From NCBI GenBank assembly GCA_012656075.1, contig JAAKBF010000064.1:62001-126000 (forward strand): a stretch of 64,000 bases of DNA, in the 5' to 3' direction. The notes beneath the pieces were generated by a model. It did not search any database. It was given only the letters and a program-made list of their open reading frames with translations, and was not told the DNA's origin. Both the position numbers and the translations under genes were made by a program. Shown here piece by piece: positions 30,475-41,621 of the stretch. This DNA is from Phytophthora hibernalis. Lineage: Eukaryota > Oomycota > Peronosporomycetes > Peronosporales > Peronosporaceae. Within the stretch, counting starts at the first letter, position 1. The number at the start of each line of letters is the position of its first letter.

Positions 30475-33400
30475 CTGTGGTGCGGGAATCTAATCTGCCA
30501 ATCAGGGCACGCCGGTCACTTTCCTTCAGCAGGGCAAACTTGCCGACTGGCGACCGAGCGCCCCAAAACTCAACACCACAACTGCCCTTGCCTCGACGCA
30601 AGCTTCCACCAGTTGTGCGCGTCGTGGTGCTTCTCATCTTCGCATCATGGCTCATCCGTCACGTCTTCTCGACGACGCCACCGCCGCCGCTCTTCGTGCC
30701 ATCACTCCGGGCGACGAGTTAGGCTGCTCTATCATCATATCAACATCCGACACTCCTTCTAACTCTTCGTTCCATCTTCCTTCAAAACCACAGGCCCAAC
30801 CACCGGAGCCTGCTGATGCTCCTGCCGACGTTCCCGGCCCTGCGGAGGCCTCGGTACCGACTCCACAACGCCCCGACGGTCCTCCGCCGGCTGATGATGG
30901 CGCAGCCGAAGGTTCACCGCTTCGCACGCCTCCGTCATCTCCAGAAGCTTCGCCTGTCCTGGTATACCTGCTGCGCGGTACTCCGCGGCGGTCTCCGGAC
31001 CCTTAGGCGCCCGAGGCACTCGTCTTGTCTCGGTCGGGTGTGAGACCGACACCTCTGGTGTCACTCCCGCTCCCGTTGCTTCGACCGAGCCTTCGGTCTC
31101 TGCTCTGGTCGAGCAGCGTCTCCTCCAATTTGGTCAGATCGTGGTTGGTGTGGCCCGTCAGCGTCCTCGGCGAGTCGATTCGTCGCTCGACAGCCGGATG
31201 GAGCAAGCCACAGACCTCGGTGAGCTTCTAAATGCTGCTGTGGCTCCCGCCCAACTTCCGCCGGGTGAGACTGAGCTCGTCGTCGACCTTCGTAACGAGG
31301 TGGGGAACTCAAGGCTCAGCTCGCTGACACCGAGGACCGTCTCCAAGCAGAAACGCGAGAACGCGAGCAGTTCGAGCGCTTCGGCACCCAAGCTACCAGC
31401 GACGAGAGTCATACTCGTGACTCTCTGGATAGCCTTCGTCAGTCTTACATCGCTCTCAAGGACGAGCATGAACAGGCGGCCGCGCACCTGCGTCAGGTCA
31501 ACGCTGCCATCGCCGACCACGATCGCATCGTGGGACTCTGGGATGCTCGCGCGACCACGGCCGAGGCCTCGGTGACGTCGACGCAACGTTTCCTCCACCA
31601 GGATCGTGAGCGTTTCAAGGCTGGCTTGGTGGTCTATACTGAGCAGGTGGCCAAGCATCGGGCTGCTCTCGAGGCATCCGACCAAGCCTCGGTCGGTGCC
31701 GTTTCTCCACAGGTCCAAGCTCTCGAAGCTCAGGTCGCGAGCTTGCAGCGAGCAAACTCTATTCTTCGTTGCCACGCCGCTCTCCACGAACTCGATGTTG
31801 ACACGTTGGGGATTTCTTCTGCTGGTAAGCTCTGCTCTTCTCCTCTTTCTCCAACGGTCTTTCTAAGCCCTTCTTTCCCTCGTTCAGGTATTACGGCGGA
31901 CGACATCGACTGGAAATTGCTCGGACTCTCTCCTCCGAGCATCACTTCGAAGCGCCGTCGGAGTGCGTCGTCGGAGAGCTCAGTGGACAGTGACCAAGAG
32001 CATAAGGCCTCGGACCCGGTACCGAAACCTTCCGCGCAGGCAGCGTCGGCTGCGGGTGTTGCCTCCGAGGATTCGGACGATCTGCCGCTCATTCCGACGG
32101 TATCCCAGCGTCGAAGGAATCGGCGCAAGCGTCTCCGGCAGCAACCATCCCAAGTTCTGCCGCCGCCGGCGACGCCGACGCATCCTCCACACGTTCCATC
32201 GGGGCCGCCAAAGTCGACCCTTCCGGCTAGCAAGCGGTTGGGTCGTCCCTCTAAGTTTGGGTGCCTCAGCTCGCGGACACGTGCCCAAACCTTCGGTCAG
32301 TACTCCACCACCTCTCCAGGCGTCTGGGCTTCCTGCGGGATCGCCACCGAGTCCTCCGCCTGGATATCCACCGAGTCCTCCGCCTGGATCTCCACCGGCC
32401 TCCGGACCCTCGGTGCCATCGACCCCGGCCGAAGTCATTGACTTGTCGGGCGATGAGGTGGATACCGATCCTCGGACGGCCGCGATGGATCGTTTTCCTC
32501 AGCCGTAACTTCGCCGGCTTGTCGTGATGGTCGGCCTACCCGCGGCGCGTCGGTATTGGCTACTTTGCGATCCCAGAGGGAACTGGAGACTGTGGAGGCA
32601 TCCGATGACTTCATCATCGGCTCCCCGTCATCGTCCGAGTCCTCTCAGACCTCGGGGTCGCCTATTGTTCCAGCTCCGACCAAAACTTCGGCGACCCCGG
32701 CGTCACCAGTGTCGTCGCAGACGGCCTCGGTCTGACTCCGCTGACTCCGTCGGTCTCGACTCCGCTTACTCCGACTCCACCGAGCGTGCCGGCTGTTCCT
32801 GTACCGCAGCCGGTCTCCGCGTCTCAATCGTCGTCTGGCGGAGTACCGACCACCTCCTCGGTCATGACGCCCGTGACCTCGGTGGCGGTGCCTACTCCTG
32901 TTCCTGCTATCGTAGTGCCATCAACTCCTGCTGGCTCGACTGCAGGGCCCACCGATGGTTCAACTCCCCCAGCGACTGCCCCCAAGGACATACACCGAGG
33001 TCTCGGTCGGGTCTCCGACGGTCGCATACCCAAGTGACGGCTACGCTTTCCACGGTTCCTGGAACCGGCCCAAGTACGTTCGCGGCGGCAGTGCCTGCTG
33101 CGCCCGGGACACCGTCACAGCGCCTCGCCCTGATCGCGGGCCCGTACCTGCTACCTGGATTCACTGCTCCGGGTGCACAAGAGGCTTGGTGTCAAATCCA
33201 CAACAGCAGCCTGACTCCACTCATTGCTCGCGGTGTTGAGTCCCCGTGCTCGGTGGCTGGCATCCAAGCCATGGCAGATTGGGTTAATCCTAATCACCCG
33301 TGGCAGCAAGTGCGCTCGAAGTTGCCAGAGCACCCGTGCTGTTCCGCCATTGATCAGCACCCTCCGGGCTCAAAACTTTCGACGCCTGCCACAGGATTAG

Positions 33401-34156
33401 CTCGGTTCGTCAAGATGTGGCGTCAATTCCCGGGCGTGTCCACCGACCGAACCGAGAAAGCAGACCTCGGTCTGGCCTTATGGGAACGGCGCCACTGGGT
33501 CCAAGTCTCGGCTGTTGAAGACTTCCTCCGGAGCATGGCTCAGAGGCTCGGTGATGACCCCTCGGTCACCTCATTACGAGCGGCATGGGCAGAGTACAAC
33601 AAGGCTCGTAACCTCCGAGCGGATCGATTGCGTCAGCAGATGGTGTACCGCTGTTGGGAGTGGTGTGTCGAGCGTGTTGGCAAACCTCGTGAAGCTCCGA
33701 CAGAGTTCTTGTTGGAACCCAGTTACCTCCAATACTCGTTCGAGGTGATTAAGTGGGCCCCGACGTCCGAGGATTGGATCGGTGAGCTCGCGACTCTGGG
33801 TGCTCGTCAACTATGGCGGAACTGTTGGCCTCCAGTCACCCCTTCAACACTACTTTCGCGCCGTGCAATCCTCCGGTGCCGCTATTCGTGCCTCGTGGCA
33901 TGACCGAGGCGGAGGTGATTTCGGGCATTATGGTAGACTCGTCCTTGGTTCCAAGTTCGATCGTGGATCCGTCGGTTTCTCAGGCTTCGGTTGCTGTTCG
34001 CCCAGGACCAACGGATGATGAAGGTAAGGATGAAGGCCAAGCCGAGGACTCCGCTGCCCCTGCTGCTTTACTCCAACATCCTCCGGCGGGTCTCTGCCTG
34101 GCCAGACGTCGAACCTGGACGTGTTGGCTGATTTAGCTTCCTCCAACGACATCTAA
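30475..34156 (+). CDS. Antisense accessory ORF of Gypsy C, with introns, coiled-coil and conserved C-terminal domain
   Basis: Opposite to the element's coding direction, a gene starts at ATG 30647 (MAHPSRLLDDATAAAL) and ends at TAA 34154-34156, with about 170 bp of leader from the LTR edge. It has a short exon, then intron 1 (30719-30793) whose donor is mutated here (TT instead of GT, while copy B has GTATAC). A Pro/Ala-rich part follows, then a coiled coil (about 31300-31800, Q/E/R/L rich), then intron 2 (31825-31887, GTAAGC...TTCAG, frame kept) and a Ser/Pro-rich linker. The C-terminal domain (about 33190-33830: NSSLTPLIARGVESPCSVAG...WERRHWVQV...LRADRLRQQM...YSFEVIKWAP) is shared with copy B. 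I recognise no family. Frame changes occur near 30990, 31310, 32480, 33040 and 33825. Confidence 0.6.
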
Positions 34157-34431
34157 ACCTCGGTTTTGCGCTGTTGTGCTTCGTCGTTCACCCTCTTGTT
34201 AATCTCACGTTGTCCGAGCACCGTGGTTCGTTACCGTTCCACTTAATTCAAATCCATTCCGAGTTCGTTCACATCATATACACATATGCAGTTTAATGCG
34301 GTAGTCATCTTCATCTGACGCTACGAGCCGCATAATCCCCGCATGCAGTTCATCTCGTCACTTCGCTGTCACAAACCGAGCCTCCGAGGAGACTTGGTCG
34401 CTCAGTGGTCAATGACTTCCATTCTGGTACA

Positions 34432-34762
34432 TTATAATTTTTCGTCTGCTTCCACGGGCTGTACCAACCCCGTACGCAGTTCAATCATCGGTAACGATTC
34501 GAGATAGTCCTCGTCAGCTACCTGAACCATTTGGAGTCGTCGCTCGCTGCGTCGAGCCCGCAAATAGTCGTAGAGCAACCCGCCGCACAACAAGTTCGAT
34601 GCTGGTTCCCAGGTAGGCTCGTCGTGGCCGATCCATTTCACCTTGAACTCTCTGACCGCGCGATTGGTGCTCGTTGTTAGCGGTGCTCGGTCGTCCAGAA
34701 TAGACTCTACTTCATATTCGCCTGCCACTCTATCAGGCTCCCATTTATATTCCTGTAAGAGC
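34432..34762 (-). pseudogene. Gypsy C integrase C-terminal chromodomain
   Basis: The minus-strand frame reads GEYEVESILDDRAP...REFKVKWIGHDEPTWEPASN, a chromodomain with the aromatic cage-type W-x-G/K-x2-E-x-T-W-E-P ending. In chromoviral-type Gypsy elements this directs integration to chromatin marks. About 88% of residues match Gypsy B (47566-47830). Sequence similarity to B stops near 34762, where a different plus-strand element starts, so the rest of Gypsy C is missing. Confidence 0.75.
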
Positions 34763-35120
34763 TCCTGAGCTACTTGGCTGCTGGCCGTGTACCACCTGGG
34801 CCTCCCAGTCTCGCTGAGTCAGCTAAGAAGACTAAGTCTGGTAAGAAGAAGCACAAGCATCGCCACACGGATAAGCATGAGCGCAAACACCGCTCTCCAT
34901 CGTCTCATTCTTCGAAGCATCGGCGACGGCCCAGTTCTGACTCGGCGGATGTAATTTCTCATGAAGCTGCTGCGATCTCACCTCCCCACTCGGCTTCAGT
35001 TCAACCCCAACGTAAGAGCTCGATATCTCGCCCCAAAGGTACGAAGTTGACTTCGGTATCTACTTCCAAGAGTAAGAAGCGATCGGAGCGTCAACCTGCT
35101 GCTTTTCTGCCGCCAGTCCT

Positions 35121-36750
35121 GTGTCTCCCAATGGGTCAGCTTCGAACTCGATCTTCTCAAGAAGCATCTCGCGATTCTTGAGTGGCGCCGGGAATGACTC
35201 GACTTCGAGAGCTACCCTTCTTCCATTTCGACTCGACCTGCCACCGTCACCGTTGGAACTTGACCTGATTGCACCTCCAGAATCTGCGACCAGCACCGAG
35301 CCGAGAGCACCGCAGTTCCGTGAGAAGGTGTCAGATCTGATCAAAGGGCTCTTGGCGGCCAAGATGATCCAACACTCGGCGTCGCCGTGGGCATCGCCAA
35401 TCGTAGTGATCATCAAGAAAAACGGGTCGATATACGTCAGTGTATTGACTATCGACTGATCAATGGACTCACTCGGCTTATGATCTACCCGATGCCCTGA
35501 TCAACGATCTGCTGGAAGATCTCGATAAAGTGTTGTGGTATTGCTCGTTGGACATGGCGAGTGGATTTTGGGTGGTGACGATGACGGACCGAGCTCGTGC
35601 GATTTCGGCCTTCATCACCCCGTTTGGACTGTTCGAGTGGAATCGGATGCCATTTGGCTTGAAAAACGCTCCCCAGATCTATCAACGACTAATAGATACC
35701 GCGCTATACGGCTTCACGCGGATTCCGCAGGCAGATCAATTGGATTCGGATCTGTTCGAGGTCGGAGAACCGGAAGATCCGGGTCGGCCGTCAGTATTGG
35801 GACGTCGATCTTATACAGACGATATCCTGGTGACCGCCGGATCGTGGGACCAGATGTGTAGCCGCGTGGAAAATCTGATGAATGCATGCGGCAAATGGAA
35901 CTTGTCCATCAGCGTGGTGAAAAGCTTCTGGGGATTACGTAAAGTGGATTACTTGGGGCACCAAGTGTCGAGCAGAGGTATTGAAGCCCATCCCAAAGAT
36001 CTGCAGGCGCTAACCGATATACGCTTCCCAGGATCGCTCAAATCTATGCAGTCGTTCTCCGGCAGCTTGAACTAATATAGTCGTTTCATCGAAGACTACG
36101 CGATCTATGTCACAGTCTTGTACGAGCGACGAGAAGTAGAGTTCGCTGAGTTAAAAGATCGCCCAGACCTCCGCCGGATCCTAGATCGAGGACTGTCCGT
36201 CGGCTCGGAGTCATCAGATGCCCCTGTAACGATCCCACCAAACTCCAGCCTCGACGTCGATGATGAGAGGTGGATCAGAGCCTACAAGGCGTTCGAAGCA
36301 CTGAAGGGCAAGATTGCTGTTACTCCGATACTACGACATTTCGATCCGGGCCTCCTCCCTGTCATAGTTGTCTTTGTTAGTGATTGGGCGATCTCGGCAG
36401 CTCTGATGCAGAGTCACGATCAAGAGTACCATCCAGTCACCTTTGCCAGTCGAACGTTGAAATCCAACGAGCTGAACTACAATGTGGTGGAAAAGGAAGT
36501 GTTAACTCTGCTGCGGATCCTAGATCTAAACTACAATCTGTTGGTGGGGCGTGAGATCCTGATCCTGACGCGACATTCCACATTAGCTTGGCTGTTCAGG
36601 TCTCCTGGCCTCCAAGGACGTTTGGGACAGTGGGCTGCCCTCCTGTCGCCATGGACATTGGAAATCATGAAAAGTGTCAAGGGAGAGGACGAGATCTTGG
36701 GGCGATGGCCGCTAGTATTACTCCCCGATCCGAGGTGGACGAGGCGCTGA
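35121..36750 (+). pseudogene. Gypsy D reverse transcriptase region
   Basis: Readable blocks are SPWASPIVVIIKKNG, LWYCSLDMASGFWVV, FEWNRMPFGLKNAPQIYQRL, the catalytic box Y-T-D-D (about 35813-35824) and KVDYLGHQVSSRGIEAHPKD. The usual Y-V/I-D-D has Thr at the variable position. A frame change occurs near 35430. A TAA at about 36073 replaces a tyrosine codon in the LNYYSRF motif. The connection/RNase H-like part PILRHFDPG...LKSNELNYNVVEKEVLTLL continues after it. Confidence 0.75.
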
Positions 36751-36819
36751 TTGCGATCGCGCCCAAAAGGAGCCTAGACGACAGGTCCAAGTTCCTGTAC
36801 CCACAGTAAAAGCAGATAA

Positions 36820-38676
36820 AGAACTGTACGTGGTTAGCTTCGACTGGTCGGCACGAGTCAAGCGCGGCGGAGGCGCATACAGCGCGATCCTATGGAAGTT
36901 ACCAGAATGGACGGTGCTCAGCGCTCGATCGGGATACGCCGAAGGCCTTACCGTGAATGAGGCGGAGTACAACGGCCTTCTGTTATGTTTCGATCTCTTG
37001 GAGGACGTTGACCAGGGGCGGCTGGTGATCTGCGGTGATTCCAACCTAGTAATCCGGCAAGTATGGGGCGAGATCGATTGCAAGGCCCCGGGGCTAACGC
37101 TGCTGAAACAGAACGCTTTAGATCGACTTCGAGGATGGTCGAACCATGAGCTGTTACATGTCAAGCGAGATTGGAACGGGAGTGCGGATAGCCTGGCAGG
37201 TGCGGCCTTTCAGCGACAGTCTGGGATCATTGTGGACGAAGAGGATTATCAGGACCTGGTGATCCTAAATCGACTGGACGAAATCCTGGCGTTCCAGGCG
37301 GAGGAGTCGGTAGTCAGGATCTCCCCGGTCGCTACACGATCGGGCGCTAGGTCTAGGTCAACCCCGAGAGTACTGCAGGAAGAGTTTGTTCGGGATCTCA
37401 GGATCGAGAGGATCCGGAAAGCTCAAGATGAAGAGACGTGGATTGCAGGGATGAAGAAATACCTAGTAGGTGACGTGGCCGAGCTCACTCAAGAGGAGGC
37501 TCGGCTATACAGTAACCTAGCTGAAGACTATGAAACGGACGACGACGATCTGCTCTTCTACTGTCCCCGGGCGGAAGCCAGGCGAAAATCGAGATAACCT
37601 GTTGCGACTGGTTATTCCGGATACGCTCCAACAAGACGTCCTACATCACTACCATTCGAGTCTGGAGGAGGTCATCAAGGGGTTGACCGAACGTATCTGC
37701 GGATCAGAGATCACTCTCACTGGAGGGGTCTATACCGCAGCGTTCAGCGATACGTGGGAGAATGTGTAGACTGCGAGACCGGGAAGGGTCGTCCTACAAT
37801 CCCAGGCGAGTCGCCCGGGAACATCCAGGCGACCTACCCGTTCCAGATCATAGCTATGGATCACATACCGTCGTTACCAAAGTCGTATAGAGGTAACACT
37901 GAGCTGCTGATCTGGGTGGATCTCTTCACCGGATATGTTATTGCTAAGGCTAGCGCTTCACGGACAGCGCAGACGATCGCAGAATCATACGAGGAATGCG
38001 TGTTCCGCCGTTTCGGTGCAAGCGAAGCCATCCGCCACGACCGAGAACCGGGGTTCATGTCGGATTTTTTCGATCGTTTAACAATATCTTGGGGCAGCGG
38101 CAGAGGGCCACGATGGCTTACCGACCACAGGCAAACGGCACGGCGGAACGCATGGTCCAGACGATCACTAGAGCGCTAAAGATGTATGTACATGATGTCA
38201 ATCAGCGGGATTGGGATGAGTATGCGGAACGACTCGCATTCGCCCTAAATACGGCTCAAGAACGGACCCGAGGCGACACCCCGTTCTATTTGGTGCATGG
38301 ATGGGATCCCAGATCCACGTTCGAAGCGACGATCCCGGTGGGCAGCACCCGACGTCAGGATCGCGACCCCCGCAGATGGCGTTATCGGATCCAGCGATAT
38401 TACACGCAGGTTCGGGAAGAGGTAAACGAGAGACTTCGGAAGGTGATCGAAGCTCGAGCCGAACTTCATAACGACGGAGTGCAGCCACATGCGATTGAAG
38501 CCGGATCTCGCGTGTGGTTATATCTGGATCGGGTGAAAGAAGGATTTGCCCGGAAGTTGGCGCATCTCTGGCATGGACCGTTCCCGGTCGCGGAGAAGAT
38601 CAATGAAAATACGGTCAGGCTACAGATTGCCGGAACGGAATACCGTTTTTCCCAATTGTCCATGTATCGAAGTTGA
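36820..38676 (+). pseudogene. Gypsy D RNase H and integrase region
   Basis: An RNase H-like domain starts FDWSARVKRGGGAYSAIL and has the second acidic block VNEAEYNGLLL and the third CGDSNLVIRQ. The integrase core shows MDHIPSLPKSYRGNTELLIWVDLFTGY, IRHDREPGFMSDFF and YRPQANGTAERMVQTI, so D, D and E are all identifiable. Frame changes near 37580, 37770 and 38085 separate the parts. The C-terminal GPF/Y-like module (HLWHGPFPV) is readable at 38568-38590. It is more complete than the integrase of A or B. Confidence 0.75.
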
Positions 38677-38898
38677 AGCCTGTGCGAGAATTCCCAGATC
38701 GCCCACAGATACGAGTGGTGGCCGGAGAAATGGAACGCACCGATTTTGATGAAGCGCTGTTGCCTGAAGATAGCTGGATCGCGGATCTCGGACCGGACGA
38801 ATACGAAGTCCAGCTGATTTCGGATATGAGATCCGGCAAAAAGACTAGATATGATCGGATCCACCGGGAATTTCTGGTGCACTGGCGTGGATACGAGG

Positions 38899-39325
38899 AG
38901 GGTTTGTTGCTGGTCAGTCCAAGAGATTAGAGTGGCCGAGTGTTGGGAGCGATGAGAAGCGTCGTTCACCATATATTATAGTGGAACCGAGTGTTCCATA
39001 CATATTTTACTATCCGCCGAGGTTTTACCTCGGAAAACCCGTATTAGGCTTGACAGCCGGCACCCTTCCTTCTGAGGGACTGCGGGGGTTCGCGCGAAAG
39101 CGCAATATTGCATACTAGCCCTCGCTCGTGGCTAGTGGTGCAGGTTATTGGGTTGGCCTAATACAACCTAGGTGTACAGAGGGCTTACAGCCAACCCGGT
39201 GTAAGGTATCGTTCCTGGTCTTCAGGTTTGATCCAACGCTCGTTGACCTGACAAGAGGAAGCGAGTGCTGTTGGTGGGACTCATACCATTTGGTAGTGAG
39301 AATTTCTGCGTGATCCTACACGACA
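38899..39325 (+). repeat. Gypsy B 5' LTR, truncated at its 5' side (LTR2)
   Basis: From about 38899 the sequence follows the last 423 bp of the 49643-50422 LTR, differing at roughly 7-8% of positions by my reading, and ends CCTACACGACA at 39325. The upstream U3 part has been lost at the junction with Gypsy D. Its divergence from the 3' LTR implies an old insertion or replacement of one LTR. Confidence 0.7.
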
Positions 39326-39327
39326 AC

Positions 39328-39345
39328 TGGTGCCGCGACCCTGGA
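39328..39345 (+). other. Putative primer-binding site of Gypsy B
   Basis: Two bases after the LTR end, TGGTGCCGCGACCCTGG begins with the TGG expected to pair with the CCA end of a tRNA. Position and first bases fit an LTR-retrotransposon PBS. The tRNA species cannot be assigned here. Confidence 0.5.
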
Positions 39346-39427
39346 TTGGGAGTGACTTTCTGTGTGTCTTGGTTGTATATAGGTTCTTACCCTAACGAGC
39401 ATTAGAGAAGACAAGAGAAGAAGAAGC

Positions 39428-41308
39428 GTGAAGATGGCGAGAGGAGCGAAGTCAGCGGTACCAGAAACGCCGATGAAGTCGAGCGGAGAGCGCACTGAGG
39501 GTTCGGTGAGGTCCGGTCCAACACTCGCGACCCCAAGTACCTTGGAGTCGATCAACGAGCGTTCGGACAGTTTCGACGTGCGGATGGACTACTCTGAAGC
39601 CAATGAAGATGATGAAGGCGAATACCTGGAAGAAGCGACAGCGATGTCCGAGGTTTCGGAAGCCGCTACCGTCTTAACTGGACGTAGCGGAGGGGTGAGG
39701 TCGCTCGCGTGAAACCTCACCGAGGAGTTGGACGAAGTGGCTGGTCCTGAACCGGCTCACGAAGACAACTAAGATGGACTCGGTGATCTCCAATCGCTGA
39801 CGATGACCGAGGACGCGAGTTCTCGGTCGAACGGCAGTCGGCCTCCAGTTAATGGGGACACTCCGACGGCCAACAAGGTTTTGGGAAGATGCATGGAGGT
39901 GATGATGACGAAGAGCAAGTGGATGCGGGCCTTTGCCCCAAAGTCAAATCGACAAGCCGTGTGGATGGAACTCGGGGCAGAATTAGTTGTCCCGGTGGAA
40001 TCGTGGAGCATCCAACAGGTGGCCGAGGACACGGTACAACTGTTCCGCGCTATGGGCTGTGAACCTCAAGCACTCCCCACCGAAGCCGACCTTCAAGGTT
40101 GGTCGATCGAAGACGCCGCGCTCTCTTTGCGCAAGTGGAACCAGAAGCTTCGGACGGTTTTCGGTGTGCCTGATCCGGGCTCCAACCGTCGGTCGAGCCT
40201 CCCACGCACGACCGAGGGTTGGATCCATCGAGGGTCCCGCTACCGACAACTCCTGGGCGACAGCCAGAGAAGTCGGTCGGGACGGGTGTGTTCTCAGCGA
40301 AAGGGGCCGCTTCGGCGTACTTTGAAGATTCGCACATGGTAACGTCTCGGTCAGCGAACCGTACCGAGCGATTGGCAAAGGGCTCCGAGTACACAGACCG
40401 CTCCGACGGCGGGCCGAAGTACAGGTCGGACGACGGACCGACGCTTCGATACGCGCGACGACTCCTCGGACGATGATTCGTTCGACGTCGAAGACCAAAG
40501 GGGTGGCGTGACTGGAGAATGGGCACGCCAAATCCGTGAGCTCAGCTCGAAGGAGAACGAGAGTTCCACACCGAGGCTTGAAATCGCCACGCACCTCCCG
40601 TTGGGCAGCATAAAACCCGACTTCGGCCTCCGAGACAAGAGCGAGAAGTCAATGCATTGGCTCCGAGCCTTCATCTACGAGATGAAGGGAACGCACACGC
40701 CACCGAATGAATGGTGCATGGCGTTTGGGCTGAGTCTCCAAGATGGCGCCCTGCATTGGTACCGACAACTCCCGCGGAAGACGAGACGAACGTGGAAGGT
40801 GTTGAGTGATGCGTTCATCAAGTACTACTGTTCCCGATTTAATCAATCGGCGAAAGCACGGTGCTACTCGGTGATGCCTGAAGAGAAGGAACATGTCTGC
40901 GACTATCTGAACCGGCTAAACGGCTACGCCAGGAATGCCGGGGTACAGTTTGAGCACGGCGGTCGCGAAGCCAAGGATCATGTTGAACATTTTCTCGATA
41001 CGTGCGAAGACCTAGCCTTGGAAGAGCGTCTGTGTCACGTGCGAGTCAAGAATATTCACGACCTGGAGGACATGATAAACGATATCCTCCGACGCCGTGA
41101 GCGGAAGAAGGTCGCGAGGCCTCGGTGCGACGCCCCAAGGGCCAGGATGATAGTCGTCGCCGTGACGATGGACGCTCCGGGGATTCGCGGAACCCCTACC
41201 GGCGTGATCGAGATGATGGTCGTCGTCGGGAAGACCGGTATCGGGATGACAACCGACGTCGAGATGATCGTCCATACCGACCGAGGGTCACTCTTGCTGA
41301 AGCACTGA
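39428..41308 (+). pseudogene. Gypsy B gag
   Basis: The N-terminal portion is acidic and Ser/Thr-rich. A middle block (DTVQLFRAMGCEPQ...GWSIEDAALSLRKWNQKLRTVFG, 40035-40160) is shared with the relic at 20061-20877. The capsid block (LQDGALHWYRQLPRKTRRTW) matches Gypsy A. Frame changes lie near 39710-39800 and 40340-40500. The Arg/Asp-rich tail (41110-41290) probably binds RNA. The translation start is likely near 39434. Confidence 0.7.
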
Positions 41309-41621
41309 CAGACATGGTCGCTGCGTTGAAGGTGGACGACTCGGTCGACCCGCGAGGGGACCCGCAGAAGCATTGAGTGGAGGGTATGATGACACCGAGG
41401 GTTACGACCGGAGTACTACCCTAGCAGGGGCGACCGAGGCTCGGACGGGTACTCGGATGACGAATACGCGTCGGATGAAGATCGCGGCCATGTGGCTGCC
41501 GTGAACGATTCAGAACGTCGTTACGCCGCCGAGGGAACGTTCGCTCGAGCTTAAAATCGCCGGCCGAGGGTTGGGAATATTCAATACCCGCACGACCGAG
41601 ACAGCCTAAGCCTCGGCGGAC

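Larger units (their letters stand above)
34763..38898 (+). mobile_element. Gypsy D: 5'-truncated Ty3/Gypsy element of a second family, GATC-rich
   Basis: A basic Lys/His/Ser-rich stretch (34830-34940) is followed by reverse transcriptase (35370-35960), RNase H-like domain (36820-37210), integrase (37780-38430) and a truncated chromodomain (38790-38898). Protein identity to A/B is recognisable but low, so it is another family. Gag and LTRs are absent. The sequence is strikingly rich in GATC (16 in 36001-36720). It ends in the middle of the chromodomain (HWRGYEE), fused directly to an LTR of the A/B/C type. Confidence 0.8.
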
